DNA of 64,000 nt from Chitinophagales bacterium (GTDB lineage Bacteria > Bacteroidota > Bacteroidia > Chitinophagales > Saprospiraceae), in NCBI GenBank assembly GCA_013299105.1, contig JAAFJY010000008.1:1-64000 (forward strand). The letters run 5' to 3'. The notes under the pieces are model-generated. The model was given only the letters and a program-made list of their open reading frames with translations, made no database searches and was not told the DNA's origin. The translations under genes were made by a program, and so were the position numbers. Below are positions 15,536 to 23,613 of the stretch, in pieces (position 1 is the first letter of the stretch; each line of letters starts with the position of its first letter).

Positions 15536-17965
15536 ATGAAAAAGTTGCTCTTGGCCGTGTTGTTACTCAGTGGTCTCAACCTATTGGCTCAAGATACCAA
15601 GTCCGCCACACCTGCCACCCCAACTACACCCGCCGCAGCCGATGCCAAAAAAGGCAAAGGCAAAAGCTATGAAGAAGTCATCACCAAAGACGCTGTCAGC
15701 GACGCCGGGCTCTTCAAGGTCCATCACATTGGCACTACCTACTTTTTTGAAATCCCCAAAACGCTGCTTGGGCGCGAACTGCTCATCGTGAGCCGCATTT
15801 CGGGTTACGTCAAAAACCTGAACTTTGGTGGTGCAGGCATGGAATCACGTCCACAGCAGGTGATCCGCTGGCAAAAACACGAAGACAAAGTACTGCTGCG
15901 ATCGGTATCCTATAACAATGTGGCCAACAACCACGAGCCCATCTCGATTTCGGTCAAGAACAACAACTTCGAGCCCGTGATCATGACCTTCGACATCGCT
16001 ACTTACAGCAAAGATTCGGCGAATGTGGTCATTGATGTCACCTCGCTATTCAATTCCGATGTGCCAATGATCGGCCCATTGAGCAAAGAAGAGCGCAAAA
16101 CTTTTGAGGTCACTTCGCTCGATACCAAGCGAAGCTTCATCAACCACGTGAACAGCTACCCGCAAAACATTGAGGTGCGGCATGTGCTCACCTACAACGG
16201 CACCAAACTCCCCGACAACGAACTGACCAATACCCTCTCGGTCGAGATGAACCAGTCGATCATTTTGCTGCCCGAAAAACCCATGCAACCCCGCAATTAC
16301 GACGCCAGGGTGGGTTATTTTGCGATCCAGCAAACCAACTATAGCTTGGACGAACAGCGCGCGGCCAAACAACGCTTCATCACCCGCTGGAAATTGGAAC
16401 CCAAAGACCCAGCGGCTTATGCTCGCGGCGAATTGGTGGAGCCCATCAAGCCCATCGTTTATTACATCGACCCTGCCACGCCTGAAAAATGGCGACCCTA
16501 CCTCAAACAAGGGGTGAACGATTGGCAAAAAGCCTTTGAAGCCGCTGGTTTCAAAAACGCCATTTACGCCGCCGACCCACCTACCAAAGAACAAGACCCC
16601 GAATGGAGCCCAGAAGATGTACGCTACTCTTGCATGCGCTACATCACCACCGAAATCCAAAACGCCGTGGGCCCACACATCCACGACCCCCGCACGGGTG
16701 AGATTTTGGAGTCCGACATTTGGTGGTACCACAACGTGATGTCTTTGCTGCGCAATTGGTTCTTTATCCAGACTGCGCCCAGCAATCCGGCAGCCCGCAA
16801 ACCAAAATTTGACGACAAGCTGATGGGCGAACTGATCCGTTTTGTGGCTGCCCACGAGGTAGGCCATACCCTGGGTTTGCCCCACAACATGGGCGGCAGC
16901 ACCGCCTATCCGGTGGACTCCTTGCGCAAGCCTGGTTTTGTGCAGCGCATGGGCGTTTCGACTTCGATCATGGATTATGCCCGTTTCAACTACGTGGCGC
17001 AGCCTGAGGACCAAGGAGTAGGTGTGTTTCCAGTCATTGGGCCTTACGATTTGTGGTCGATCATGTACGGCTACAAACTGATTCCCAACGCCAAATCCGC
17101 AGATGCCGAAGAAGCTACTTTAAATGCCTGGGTGAAAGAACGCGCTGGCAACCTGCTCTACCGTTATGGCCGCCAGCAAGGCAATCCCATTGATCCCAGC
17201 TCGCAAACCGAGGACGTGGGCGACGACGCCGTAAAAGCCAGCGACCTGGGCATCAAAAACCTGCAATTCATCATGAAAAACCTGCAAAGCTGGAGCGTAG
17301 AAGCAGGCAAGGACTACTCCGAAATGGATGAATTGTACGACAATGTGGTGGGTCAATACCGCCGCTACATCGGCCACGTGACCGCCAACGTGGGCGGCGT
17401 GTACGAATTCCCGAAAACGGGTGATGAAGATGGCATGATCTTCACCCACGTAGCCCGTGAAAAACAACAAGCCGCTGTGGACTTCCTGAATCGCCAGGTA
17501 TTCCAAACCCCAAGTTGGTTGATCGATGCCAACATCCTGGGTAAACTGGAAAACACGGGCATCCTGGACCGCATCCGCAGCGTGCATTCCGGGAGCTTAA
17601 ACAACCTCTTCCAGGCCGCTCGCCTCAACCGCATGATCGAAAATGAGGCGATCAACAAAGCTTCGGCTTACACGCCCAAGCAGTTGTTTGAAGACACCTA
17701 CAACAGCGTTTTCAGCGAGCTGAAATCGGGTCGCACTCCGGATATCTACCGCCGCAACCTGCACCGTGCCTATGTGGATGTGTTGAAAAACGTGATGGAG
17801 CTAAAGGAAGACCAATTTGACCAGACCGACATCAAAGCCCTGGCGCGTGGCTACCTGCGCAAAATCCACGATGCGGCTAAAAAAGCAGCCAAAAGTGGCG
17901 ATGAAGTAGGGAAAATGCACTGGGATGAACTGAGCGGAAGACTTGGGGAAATGTTTGAGGATTAA
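15536..17965 (+). CDS. Secreted zinc-dependent metalloprotease (DUF5117/DUF4953 type)
   Basis: 809 residues from ATG 15536 (MKKLLLAVLLLSGLNLLAQ, a clean Sec signal). An in-frame GTG at 15359 would add 59 residues but puts a second hydrophobic stretch ahead of the signal. Residues about 60-400 match the N-terminal domains of this Bacteroidota family (FKVHHIGTTYFFEIPKTLLG, RVGYFAIQQTNY). The catalytic site is H440-E-x-x-H444-x-x-G-x-x-H450, a metzincin motif, with Met-turn SIMDYARFNY some 35 residues later. Probably an exported or periplasmic peptidase of unknown substrate. A decayed copy of its last 25 codons lies at 20183-20258. Confidence 0.9.
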   Translation: MKKLLLAVLLLSGLNLLAQDTKSATPATPTTPAAADAKKGKGKSYEEVITKDAVSDAGLFKVHHIGTTYFFEIPKTLLGRELLIVSRISGYVKNLNFGGAGMESRPQQVIRWQKHEDKVLLRSVSYNNVANNHEPISISVKNNNFEPVIMTFDIATYSKDSANVVIDVTSLFNSDVPMIGPLSKEERKTFEVTSLDTKRSFINHVNSYPQNIEVRHVLTYNGTKLPDNELTNTLSVEMNQSIILLPEKPMQPRNYDARVGYFAIQQTNYSLDEQRAAKQRFITRWKLEPKDPAAYARGELVEPIKPIVYYIDPATPEKWRPYLKQGVNDWQKAFEAAGFKNAIYAADPPTKEQDPEWSPEDVRYSCMRYITTEIQNAVGPHIHDPRTGEILESDIWWYHNVMSLLRNWFFIQTAPSNPAARKPKFDDKLMGELIRFVAAHEVGHTLGLPHNMGGSTAYPVDSLRKPGFVQRMGVSTSIMDYARFNYVAQPEDQGVGVFPVIGPYDLWSIMYGYKLIPNAKSADAEEATLNAWVKERAGNLLYRYGRQQGNPIDPSSQTEDVGDDAVKASDLGIKNLQFIMKNLQSWSVEAGKDYSEMDELYDNVVGQYRRYIGHVTANVGGVYEFPKTGDEDGMIFTHVAREKQQAAVDFLNRQVFQTPSWLIDANILGKLENTGILDRIRSVHSGSLNNLFQAARLNRMIENEAINKASAYTPKQLFEDTYNSVFSELKSGRTPDIYRRNLHRAYVDVLKNVMELKEDQFDQTDIKALARGYLRKIHDAAKKAAKSGDEVGKMHWDELSGRLGEMFED

Positions 17966-17973
17966 AAATGGAA

Positions 17974-18009
17974 TTGGGTGGAAGGACGTGGAAATATCCT
18001 TCCACCCAA
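17974..18009 (+). terminator. Perfect 13-bp hairpin after the metalloprotease gene
   Basis: TTGGGTGGAAGGA (17974-17986) pairs perfectly with TCCTTCCACCCAA (17997-18009) around a 10-nt loop, 8 bp past the stop codon. There is no good T run, so it may act as an mRNA-end stabiliser as much as a terminator. Confidence 0.6.
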
Positions 18010-18065
18010 ATTGCATAGGAACGACACTTCCTAACACGACAAATTTCCCCAGCGAGCCCCTAAAT

Positions 18066-18101
18066 CATATGTCGTAAGTCGTATGTCGGCTATCGTATGT
18101 C
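18066..18101. repeat. 7-nt tandem array, GTCGTAT type
   Basis: Units GTCGTAA, GTCGTAT, GTCGGCT, ATCGTAT and GTC follow each other at a 7-nt period between the metalloprotease gene and the convergent lipoprotein gene. It is comparable in style, not sequence, to arrays at 22931, 24905, 51306 and 54079. Confidence 0.6.
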
Positions 18102-18147
18102 AAAAAAAACATGCCGAACAACCCAGAACTCACGTTATCAAATTGCC

Positions 18148-18669
18148 CTATTCCCCTTCCCCCTCCAATGGGTAGTAATGAAATGCCAAATAGGCAATTT
18201 TCCACGCTCCATTTTCCTTTTCCAGGATGCGAGTCTCCTGTGATTTCCCTAAGAATTTACGCGTATCTTTCTCATAAGAATATTGCTCAAAGGTGTACCA
18301 CGCCATGTCTTTGGAGATGCGGAAATTCTCGTTTTTGCGCTCCTCGGTAGAACCTTTCCAGATCGTTTCATCAGCATCGAATTGTTGTTTCTTTTCAGCT
18401 GCCAATGATTCAAAGCCAATATTGACCCTCACTTTTTCGAGATACCCTTCCCAATAGCCAAATTTTCGAAAGGCGGGAGATTGGAGGTAGGTGCTTTTCC
18501 AAGCTTCATAATCTTGCTTGTAGTAAGATTCTGTCTCCTTGGCAATGACCGCCTGGATGGCCGCTTTTTCCTTTTCAAAATCAACAGCGCTGCTTGCTGC
18601 TTGATCCTCTTTTTTGGTACAGTTGCTGAGGAAAAAGCAGGTGCCGAGCAAAAAGAAAATCAGGTTCAT
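18148..18669 (-). CDS. Lipoprotein with an NTF2/SnoaL-like domain
   Basis: 173 residues from ATG 18669 (MNLIFFLLGTCFFLSNCTKKED), a lipoprotein signal with lipobox LSNC. An in-frame ATG at 18735 adds 22 residues that would spoil the signal. Residues about 30-170 (KAAIQAVIAKETESYYKQDY, AWYTFEQYSYEKD, ETRILEKENGAWKIAYLAF) have the alternation and the final W-K-I-x-Y strand of the SnoaL-like/DUF4440 cone fold. Such domains bind small ligands or act as scaffolds. The specific role is unknown. Convergent with the metalloprotease gene. Confidence 0.75.
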   Translation of the reverse strand: MNLIFFLLGTCFFLSNCTKKEDQAASSAVDFEKEKAAIQAVIAKETESYYKQDYEAWKSTYLQSPAFRKFGYWEGYLEKVRVNIGFESLAAEKKQQFDADETIWKGSTEERKNENFRISKDMAWYTFEQYSYEKDTRKFLGKSQETRILEKENGAWKIAYLAFHYYPLEGEGE

Positions 18670-19160
18670 TTGAAGGCCAAGGCTTGCCCAAGGTTTGGGT
18701 TGTGGCCTTTTGGGTGTTGTTTTTAGGTGTTGCATGTAGATGTTTTAAAATTGGACAAAAGTGGGCCGTTTACAAAGGTATTCGCTTTGGGGGTATGATG
18801 CAAGTCTTGTGACGTGAGGCTTGGATTTGTAAAACTTGGTTTTTTACAAAAGACAGACAATAGAATCCTTTACTGGGTTATAGTTCAGTACCCTAAACAC
18901 ATTTAAAATCATGTAACCCTGGTTCAGTCAGTGAACGAAGACCGCTCCCTAAATCCATTTTAAATCTATCCGGAAGTTGCATTAAATGTCAGCTGGATGA
19001 TCGCATAGAAAATTTTGGAACTTTTTTGCCCATTATCAGCACTAAGGAATCTTGGCATTTACACTATTCCAAACCATCTGATCGTTTAAAAACGAAATAA
19101 ACGAAACAAAGATTACGTTTCGTTTGTTTTGTTTGTATATCTACCCTAAATTCATTGATC
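18670..19160. other. Intergenic region between the lipoprotein and the toxin-antitoxin pair
   Basis: About 490 bp without a gene on either strand. A small hairpin (TTTGTAAAA / TTTTACAAA) lies near 18821-18850. The last 70 bp hold the operator-like inverted repeat of the toxin-antitoxin operon. Nothing else was recognised. Confidence 0.6.
19090..19134. promoter_or_regulatory. Operator-like 18-bp inverted repeat upstream of the antitoxin gene
   Basis: AAACGAAATAAACGAAAC (19090-19107) and GTTTCGTTTGTTTTGTTT (19117-19134) are reverse complements with two mismatches, 9 nt apart. Each arm is itself a repeat of AAACGAAA-like sequence, which would suit cooperative binding by two dimers. The site ends 26 bp before the antitoxin ATG, where autoregulation by a toxin-antitoxin complex would be expected. 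Confidence 0.6.
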
Positions 19161-19619
19161 ATGAGTACTATAATTCAAAAAATAAACAAGTCCGATCAAA
19201 AGCTAGCCCGTTTATCTGCTAAAATACTGTCGGAAAGCGAAGAAAAAGCCTCAAAAAACAAAACGGAGGCCATCAAGCTTAGTATCCATGGATCGGAAGA
19301 AGTAGTCATCATTCCTTTAAAAGCATTGAAACTCTTGAATGCGATCATCAGTAACATGGCACAAGGAAAATCCATTGCGCTAATTCCAACCGAAGCTGAA
19401 ATAAGTACCCAACAGGCTGCCGAAATATTGAATGTTTCCAGACCACATGTGATAAAACTTTTGGAGAAAGGGGAAATTCCTTATAAAAAAGTTGGGAGTC
19501 ATAGAAGAATTTTATTGCAAGACTTACTAGAATATGAGGCTAATTTTAAATCAGACAGAAGAAAGAAATTGGACACTTTGGCAAGAGAGGCGCAACTGTT
19601 AAAATTTGGCTACGAATGA
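19161..19619 (+). CDS. Antitoxin with excisionase-type HTH, partner of the PIN toxin
   Basis: 152 residues from ATG 19161 (MSTIIQKINK). Residues 1-75 are a helical/beta N-terminal half with SIHGSEEVVIIPLKALKLLNAI. Residues about 80-130 are an excisionase/MerR-like winged HTH: ISTQQAAEILNVSRPHVIKLLEKGEIPYKKVGSHRRILLQDLLEY. The C-terminal tail is Lys/Arg-rich. The stop overlaps the start of the PIN toxin gene (ATGA), a standard antitoxin-toxin coupling. Probably the DNA-binding antitoxin that represses its own operon through the inverted repeat at 19090-19134. Confidence 0.85.
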   Translation: MSTIIQKINKSDQKLARLSAKILSESEEKASKNKTEAIKLSIHGSEEVVIIPLKALKLLNAIISNMAQGKSIALIPTEAEISTQQAAEILNVSRPHVIKLLEKGEIPYKKVGSHRRILLQDLLEYEANFKSDRRKKLDTLAREAQLLKFGYE

Positions 19620-20092
19620 TTTTTTCTCCTCGATTTACAGTCGTGCTTGATGCATGTGTACTTTATCCAGCTCCAATACGAGATATTCTACTCAATCTCG
19701 CGGATTTAGAAGTCTTTACGCCAAAATGGTCAGAAATCATACAGGAAGAATGGGTCAGAAACCTACTTTTAAACAGGCCTGAGCTAGGTCAAAAGAAATT
19801 GAGAAGGACAATCCAAGTAATGAACGCAGCATTCCCAGATGCCGAGGTTCATGGATTCGAAGAATTAATTGACTTGATTGAACTTCCAGATTTAGATGAC
19901 AGGCATGTACTTGCAGCAGGCATAAAGTGCAATGCAGGTGCGATTATCACTTTCAATACCAAAGATTTTCCTCAAGAAATCCTGGATCAACACAACATTG
20001 AAGTTTATTCCCCTGACGAATTTATTTCTCAGCTGAAAATATTGAATCCTGCCTTGGAAAACAGGCTTTTGAGAATCAACTGGCATCGTTGA
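19616..20092 (+). CDS. PIN-domain toxin with a frameshifted C-terminus
   Basis: 158 residues. PIN ribonuclease fold with the first Asp in FTVVLDACVLYP, an acidic pair around IQEEWVRN, LPDLDDRHVLAAGI and AIITFNTKDFP: the usual acidic metal site of VapC-like RNases. The last 13 or so residues (ENRLLRINWHR) do not fit the family, but the same DNA in another frame reads KQAFENQLASLKNPPVTKES, a typical PIN C-terminal segment, and a further shift gives KLVSILEKCGLRNASKYF ending at TAA 20184-20186. Two small indels have therefore removed the normal tail of about 40 residues. The catalytic core remains; activity is uncertain. Confidence 0.85.
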   Translation: MIFSPRFTVVLDACVLYPAPIRDILLNLADLEVFTPKWSEIIQEEWVRNLLLNRPELGQKKLRRTIQVMNAAFPDAEVHGFEELIDLIELPDLDDRHVLAAGIKCNAGAIITFNTKDFPQEILDQHNIEVYSPDEFISQLKILNPALENRLLRINWHR

Positions 20093-20186
20093 AGAATCCA
20101 CCTGTGACGAAAGAAAGTTGGTCAGTATTTTAGAAAAGTGTGGACTTCGGAATGCATCCAAGTATTTTATGGCTGATTTAGGCTAA
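20062..20186 (+). pseudogene. Out-of-frame remains of the PIN toxin C-terminus
   Basis: Frame two relative to the toxin gene encodes QAFENQLASLKNPPVTKE from 20062. From about 20115, frame one encodes KLVSILEKCGLRNASKYF and MADLG up to TAA at 20184-20186. Joined, these form the expected tail of a PIN_3-type toxin. The first shift lies between about 20040 and 20062, the second at about 20108-20117 near the GACGAAAGAAAG run. Confidence 0.7.
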
Positions 20187-20258
20187 AAGTGGAGATGAAG
20201 TAGGTAAATTGCACTGGGGGTGAACTGAGTGCGAGACTTGGGGAGCTATTTGAGGTAG
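20183..20258 (+). pseudogene. Decayed copy of the 3' end of the metalloprotease gene
   Basis: AAAAGTGGAGATGAAGTAGG at 20185 onwards matches the sequence at 17889 onwards (AAAAGTGGCGATGAAGTAGG). Both continue with CACTGGG, GAACTGAG, GAGACTTGGGGA or GAAGACTTGGGGA, and TTTGAGG. Translated with one single-base shift it reads KSGDEVGKLHW, then ELSARLGELFE, against KSGDEVGKMHW, ELSGRLGEMFE in the metalloprotease. This is a relic of a duplicated gene end, with the lipoprotein gene and toxin-antitoxin pair now between the two copies. Confidence 0.8.
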
Positions 20259-20323
20259 ACCATATTTCCCTTTCTAGTGGGAGGAGGAATAGATGTCTCT
20301 CCTCCTGCTAGATTGTTTGAACC

Positions 20324-20836
20324 CTATTCAATAGAGTGAAGCTTACCATTTTCTACTCCAATTTTTATGCCATGTTCATCCTCCCATGGACAATCAAACC
20401 ATAAATTAAAATACCTGGATTTAGTAAAACCAACATCAGTCCAGATTTCAGTTAAATTCACTGCACGATACGCATCATCTCTGTTCTGGATTTTAAAATA
20501 AGCCCTATTTGCATCCACTTCATTATCAAATCCTTCATCAGGAACCATACCATAACTTGTGTTTTCAATACAAACATTAAAATGCCTCCATATCTCATCT
20601 TTTAGCCATTCTTCGTTTGCGGAGTCGAAATTCAATAAATCATTCACAATGTCTGAAATTAAGGTTATCTGAGGTTCAGAATCTAAACTTGGTAGTTGAA
20701 AAAATTGAACTTCATGCTCTTGCCTGAAGAACTGCAAGTAGAGTCTAATCTTGAATTCAGAATACTCAGCATGACGTTCATTCACTTCGAACTGCCCTTT
20801 TTCGATTACTTCTTGTTTTGTCATTCCTTTTTTCAT
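20324..20836 (-). CDS. Hypothetical protein with a C-terminal W-E-D-E-H-G motif
   Basis: 170 residues, no signal or membrane segment, acidic. Residues about 15-95 look helical and amphipathic. Residues about 95-165 are beta-rich, ending FNLWFDCPWEDEHGIKIGVE and NGKLHSIE. An aromatic strand followed by W-x-D/E-E-H-G and a GK turn is seen in small DUF6985/DUF2262-like families, some of which are immunity-type proteins. That link is tentative. The codon usage and AT content look higher than in the adjacent E1 gene, consistent with accessory DNA next to the toxin-antitoxin pair. Confidence 0.6.
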   Translation of the reverse strand: MKKGMTKQEVIEKGQFEVNERHAEYSEFKIRLYLQFFRQEHEVQFFQLPSLDSEPQITLISDIVNDLLNFDSANEEWLKDEIWRHFNVCIENTSYGMVPDEGFDNEVDANRAYFKIQNRDDAYRAVNLTEIWTDVGFTKSRYFNLWFDCPWEDEHGIKIGVENGKLHSIE

Positions 20837-20861
20837 TCTTTCTCGAAACTTTGACTTGTTC

Positions 20862-22859
20862 TCAATACCCCACCAATCTCCTCACCTTCTCCCGGAACCG
20901 CTCCACTGGCAAAAACTGCCCCTCCAAAGTCCCCGCAAATGGAATTGGCGTATCCACCGACGCTTCCCGCATCACGGGCGCATCCAGGTACTCAAACAAA
21001 TGCTCGCTGATGTAGGCAGCCAACTCGGCACCAATGCCGCCAAGCAGGGTATCTTCGTGAAGGATCAACACTTTTCCGGTCTTTTTCACGCTGGCTTCGA
21101 TCGTGGCATAATCCAGGGGCAGTAAGGTGCGCAAGTCGATAATTTCAGCGTCCACTGCCATTTCTGCGATGACTTTTGTGGCCCAATGCACGCCCATGCC
21201 GTAGGTGATGATGCTCAAAGTGCTCCCCTCCCGGCGAATGGCGGCTTTGCCAATTTCCTCGGTGTAGTAGCCCTCTGGCACCGGGCCGCTGGTGCTGCGG
21301 TACAGGGCCTTGTGCTCGAAATAAATCACCGGATTGGGGTCGGCGAAGGAAGCCAGGAGCAGGCCCTTGGCGTCGTGGGGGTTTGAGGGATACACGACTT
21401 TCAGGCCGGGGGTATGGAAAAACCAGGCCTCATTGCTTTGGGAGTGAAAAGGCCCGGCTCCCGTGCCCGCACCAGTAGGCATGCGGATTACCACGTCGGC
21501 TTTTTCGCCCCAGCGGTAGTGCAATTTGGCCAGGTTGTTCACGATTTGGTTGAATCCGCAGGTTACAAAATCGGCAAACTGCATTTCGACCATCGCTTTG
21601 TAGCCTTTCAAACTCAGCCCTAAACCTGCGCCGATCACCGCGCTTTCGCACAAGGGCGTGTTGCGCACCCGACCATAACCATACTTGGCCAACAGTCCAT
21701 CGGTGATTTTAAATACCCCACCATATTCGGCAATGTCCTGGCCCATGAGCACCAGGTTCGGGTGCTTTTGCATGGCTTGGTCCATGCCATCGGCAATGGC
21801 ATCGATGAAGCGCTTTTCGTGGACCACTTCAGCAGGCGGTGCAGGTACATATATATAAGGTGCGTAAACATCGCGCACCTCTTCTTCAAGGGGATTTTGG
21901 GGATCGGCTTCTTCAAATGCCTGGCCCAAGCCCGCTTCGATTTGTTTTTTGAGACTGGCTGTGAGCTCCTTTTTGGCGTTTTCACTTAACACTCCTTTTT
22001 CAAGTAAGTGGCGCTCAAAATTTGCCAGGGGGTCTTTCATGGCCCATGCGTCCATCAAATCTTTTGGTACGTATTTGGTGCCTGATGCTTCCTCGTGGCC
22101 CCTCATCCGGAAGGTCATGCATTCGAGCAAAACGGGTTCGGGGTTTTCGCGCATTTCGGCGGCCAGGCGGCTCACGGTTTGGTATACTTCAACGATGTTG
22201 TTGCCGTCGATGGTCAGGGCTTTCATGCCGTAACCAGGGCCTTTGTCGGCAATTTGCGCACAACGAAACTGCTCATTGCTGGGCGTCGACAAGCCATAAC
22301 CATTATTTTCGACCAAAAAAATCACGGGCAATTGCCATACCGCCGCCAGGTTGAGTGCTTCGTGGAATTCGCCTTCGCTGGTGGCTCCATCGCCGCTGAA
22401 AGCCAGAGAAATCCGGCCTTCGCCAGATAGTTTATGGGCCAAAGCCACGCCAGTAGCCAGGGACAATTGCGGCCCCAAGTGCGAGATCATGCCCACGACG
22501 TGGTGTTCCAAAGCGCCAAAGTGAAAAGAGCGGTCGCGGCCCTTGGTGTAGCCGGAGTATTTGCCCTGCCACTGGGCAAACAAGCGCTCAAAAGGCATTT
22601 TTCGTCCCGTAAAAACCCCCAGGTTACGGTGCAGGGGAAAGATCATTTCGTCGGGCAAAAGGGCCAGGGTGGCGCCTACCGCAATCGCTTCTTGTCCAAT
22701 GCCTGAGAACCACTTGCTGATCCGGCCTTGCCTGAGTAGTTTGAGCATTTTGTCCTCAATCAAACGCGGGTACAACATTTCGCGGTAAAGCATCAGCAAG
22801 GTCTCTTCGTTCAATCCTTCGGTTTGGTAACGAATGCTTGTCGTGGCGGTGGCGGCCAT
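20862..22859 (-). CDS. 2-oxoacid dehydrogenase E1, alpha and beta subunits fused
   Basis: 665 residues from ATG 22859 (MAATATTSIRYQTEGL). A longer frame to 22970 only translates a tandem repeat (FQPFNLSTLQLF). Residues about 1-320 are the E1 alpha half with the thiamine diphosphate motif SGDGATSEGEFHEALN and VENNGYGLSTP. Residues about 335-665 are the E1 beta half (GQDIAEYGGVFKITDGL, RMPTGAGTGAGPFHSQS, ILHEDTLLGGIGAELAA). It decarboxylates a 2-oxoacid (branched-chain or pyruvate type) and passes the acyl group to E2. E2 and E3 genes are not adjacent. Fused E1 is common in Bacteroidota. Confidence 0.92.
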   Translation of the reverse strand: MAATATTSIRYQTEGLNEETLLMLYREMLYPRLIEDKMLKLLRQGRISKWFSGIGQEAIAVGATLALLPDEMIFPLHRNLGVFTGRKMPFERLFAQWQGKYSGYTKGRDRSFHFGALEHHVVGMISHLGPQLSLATGVALAHKLSGEGRISLAFSGDGATSEGEFHEALNLAAVWQLPVIFLVENNGYGLSTPSNEQFRCAQIADKGPGYGMKALTIDGNNIVEVYQTVSRLAAEMRENPEPVLLECMTFRMRGHEEASGTKYVPKDLMDAWAMKDPLANFERHLLEKGVLSENAKKELTASLKKQIEAGLGQAFEEADPQNPLEEEVRDVYAPYIYVPAPPAEVVHEKRFIDAIADGMDQAMQKHPNLVLMGQDIAEYGGVFKITDGLLAKYGYGRVRNTPLCESAVIGAGLGLSLKGYKAMVEMQFADFVTCGFNQIVNNLAKLHYRWGEKADVVIRMPTGAGTGAGPFHSQSNEAWFFHTPGLKVVYPSNPHDAKGLLLASFADPNPVIYFEHKALYRSTSGPVPEGYYTEEIGKAAIRREGSTLSIITYGMGVHWATKVIAEMAVDAEIIDLRTLLPLDYATIEASVKKTGKVLILHEDTLLGGIGAELAAYISEHLFEYLDAPVMREASVDTPIPFAGTLEGQFLPVERFREKVRRLVGY

Positions 22860-22930
22860 AGGTTTTAATTTGGTTAGGTGGCGCAAAGGTAAGGGATATG
22901 CTGTTATGGGTGGAGAATTCAAAGGGAAAA

Positions 22931-22962
22931 GTTGAAGGGTTGAAAGGTTGAAAGGTTGAAAA
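22931..22962. repeat. 8-nt tandem array, GTTGAAAG type
   Basis: Four units GTTGAAGG, GTTGAAAG, GTTGAAAG, GTTGAAAA in a row, in the 202-bp divergent gap between the E1 fusion and the sigma factor. Related arrays are at 23938, 40771, 54079, 62723 and 62792. Confidence 0.7.
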
Positions 22963-23061
22963 GAGCCCAAACATCAGGGGTCTTTTTGGAAATTCACGAT
23001 TTTTTTCTTATCATAGGGTGATTTTTGCATCTCAAGACGCACTACAATAAAACGATCCGTC

Positions 23062-23613
23062 ATGACCGCATTTTTGACCGAAATAAAAATGGTACAAAGC
23101 AGGCCGCAGGTCATTGCCTGGGAGGCTTTGTACGAAAACACCTTCCCGGCGGTAGCGCGTATGGTGCAGCGGGGCGATGGGGATTTGGAAGACGCCAAGG
23201 ACGTATTTCACGATGCTCTGTTGATTTTGAAAGAGCAACACGCCAAGCCTGGCTTTGAACTGCAAAAATCGCAAGAGGCTTACTTGTTTGGCGTGGCGCG
23301 GCATTTGTGGTTGCGCAAACAATCCAAACAACACCTGCCTTTGACGGAAACTGAATTGGCACTTGGCATCCAGGAATCCCATTTTCCCAAAGTAGAGGAA
23401 AAACGGCTTTTGGCCTTTTTGGAAAATGCGGGCAAAAAGTGCCTGGAACTCCTGCGCTCTTTTTATTTTCAGGAGCAAAAAATTGAAGAACTAGTTCAGG
23501 CTCAAGGTTATGCCAATGCCCACAGCGCAAGTGTACAAAAATACAAGTGCCTGGAAAAATTGCGTCACGCCGTCAAGGAACAATCGTTGAGCTATGAGGA
23601 CTTCACGGAGTGA
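23062..23613 (+). CDS. ECF-type RNA polymerase sigma factor
   Basis: 183 residues. Region 2 is AWEALYENTFPAVARMV and GDLEDAKDVFHDALLILKEQ, with the acidic D-A-x-D-x-F-x-D-A-L core-binding pattern. Region 4 is about 120-175 (EKRLLAFLENAGKKCLELLR onward, HSASVQKYKCLEKLR), in the place of the -35 recognition helix. It directs core polymerase to a dedicated promoter set. The start at ATG 23062 could be replaced by ATG 23089. The downstream small gene overlaps by 20 bp and is probably translationally coupled. The target regulon cannot be deduced. Confidence 0.85.
   Translation: MTAFLTEIKMVQSRPQVIAWEALYENTFPAVARMVQRGDGDLEDAKDVFHDALLILKEQHAKPGFELQKSQEAYLFGVARHLWLRKQSKQHLPLTETELALGIQESHFPKVEEKRLLAFLENAGKKCLELLRSFYFQEQKIEELVQAQGYANAHSASVQKYKCLEKLRHAVKEQSLSYEDFTE

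Noticed and set aside
16046-17014. 322-codon open frame opposite the metalloprotease gene
   Set aside because: The coding strand shows a full metzincin motif and signal peptide; the antisense frame is compositional.
22860-22970. N-terminal extension of the E1 fusion frame (MGSFQPFNLSTLQLF...)
   Set aside because: It is a translation of the GTTGAAAG tandem array; the family start MAATATTSIRYQTEGL at 22859 fits homologues.
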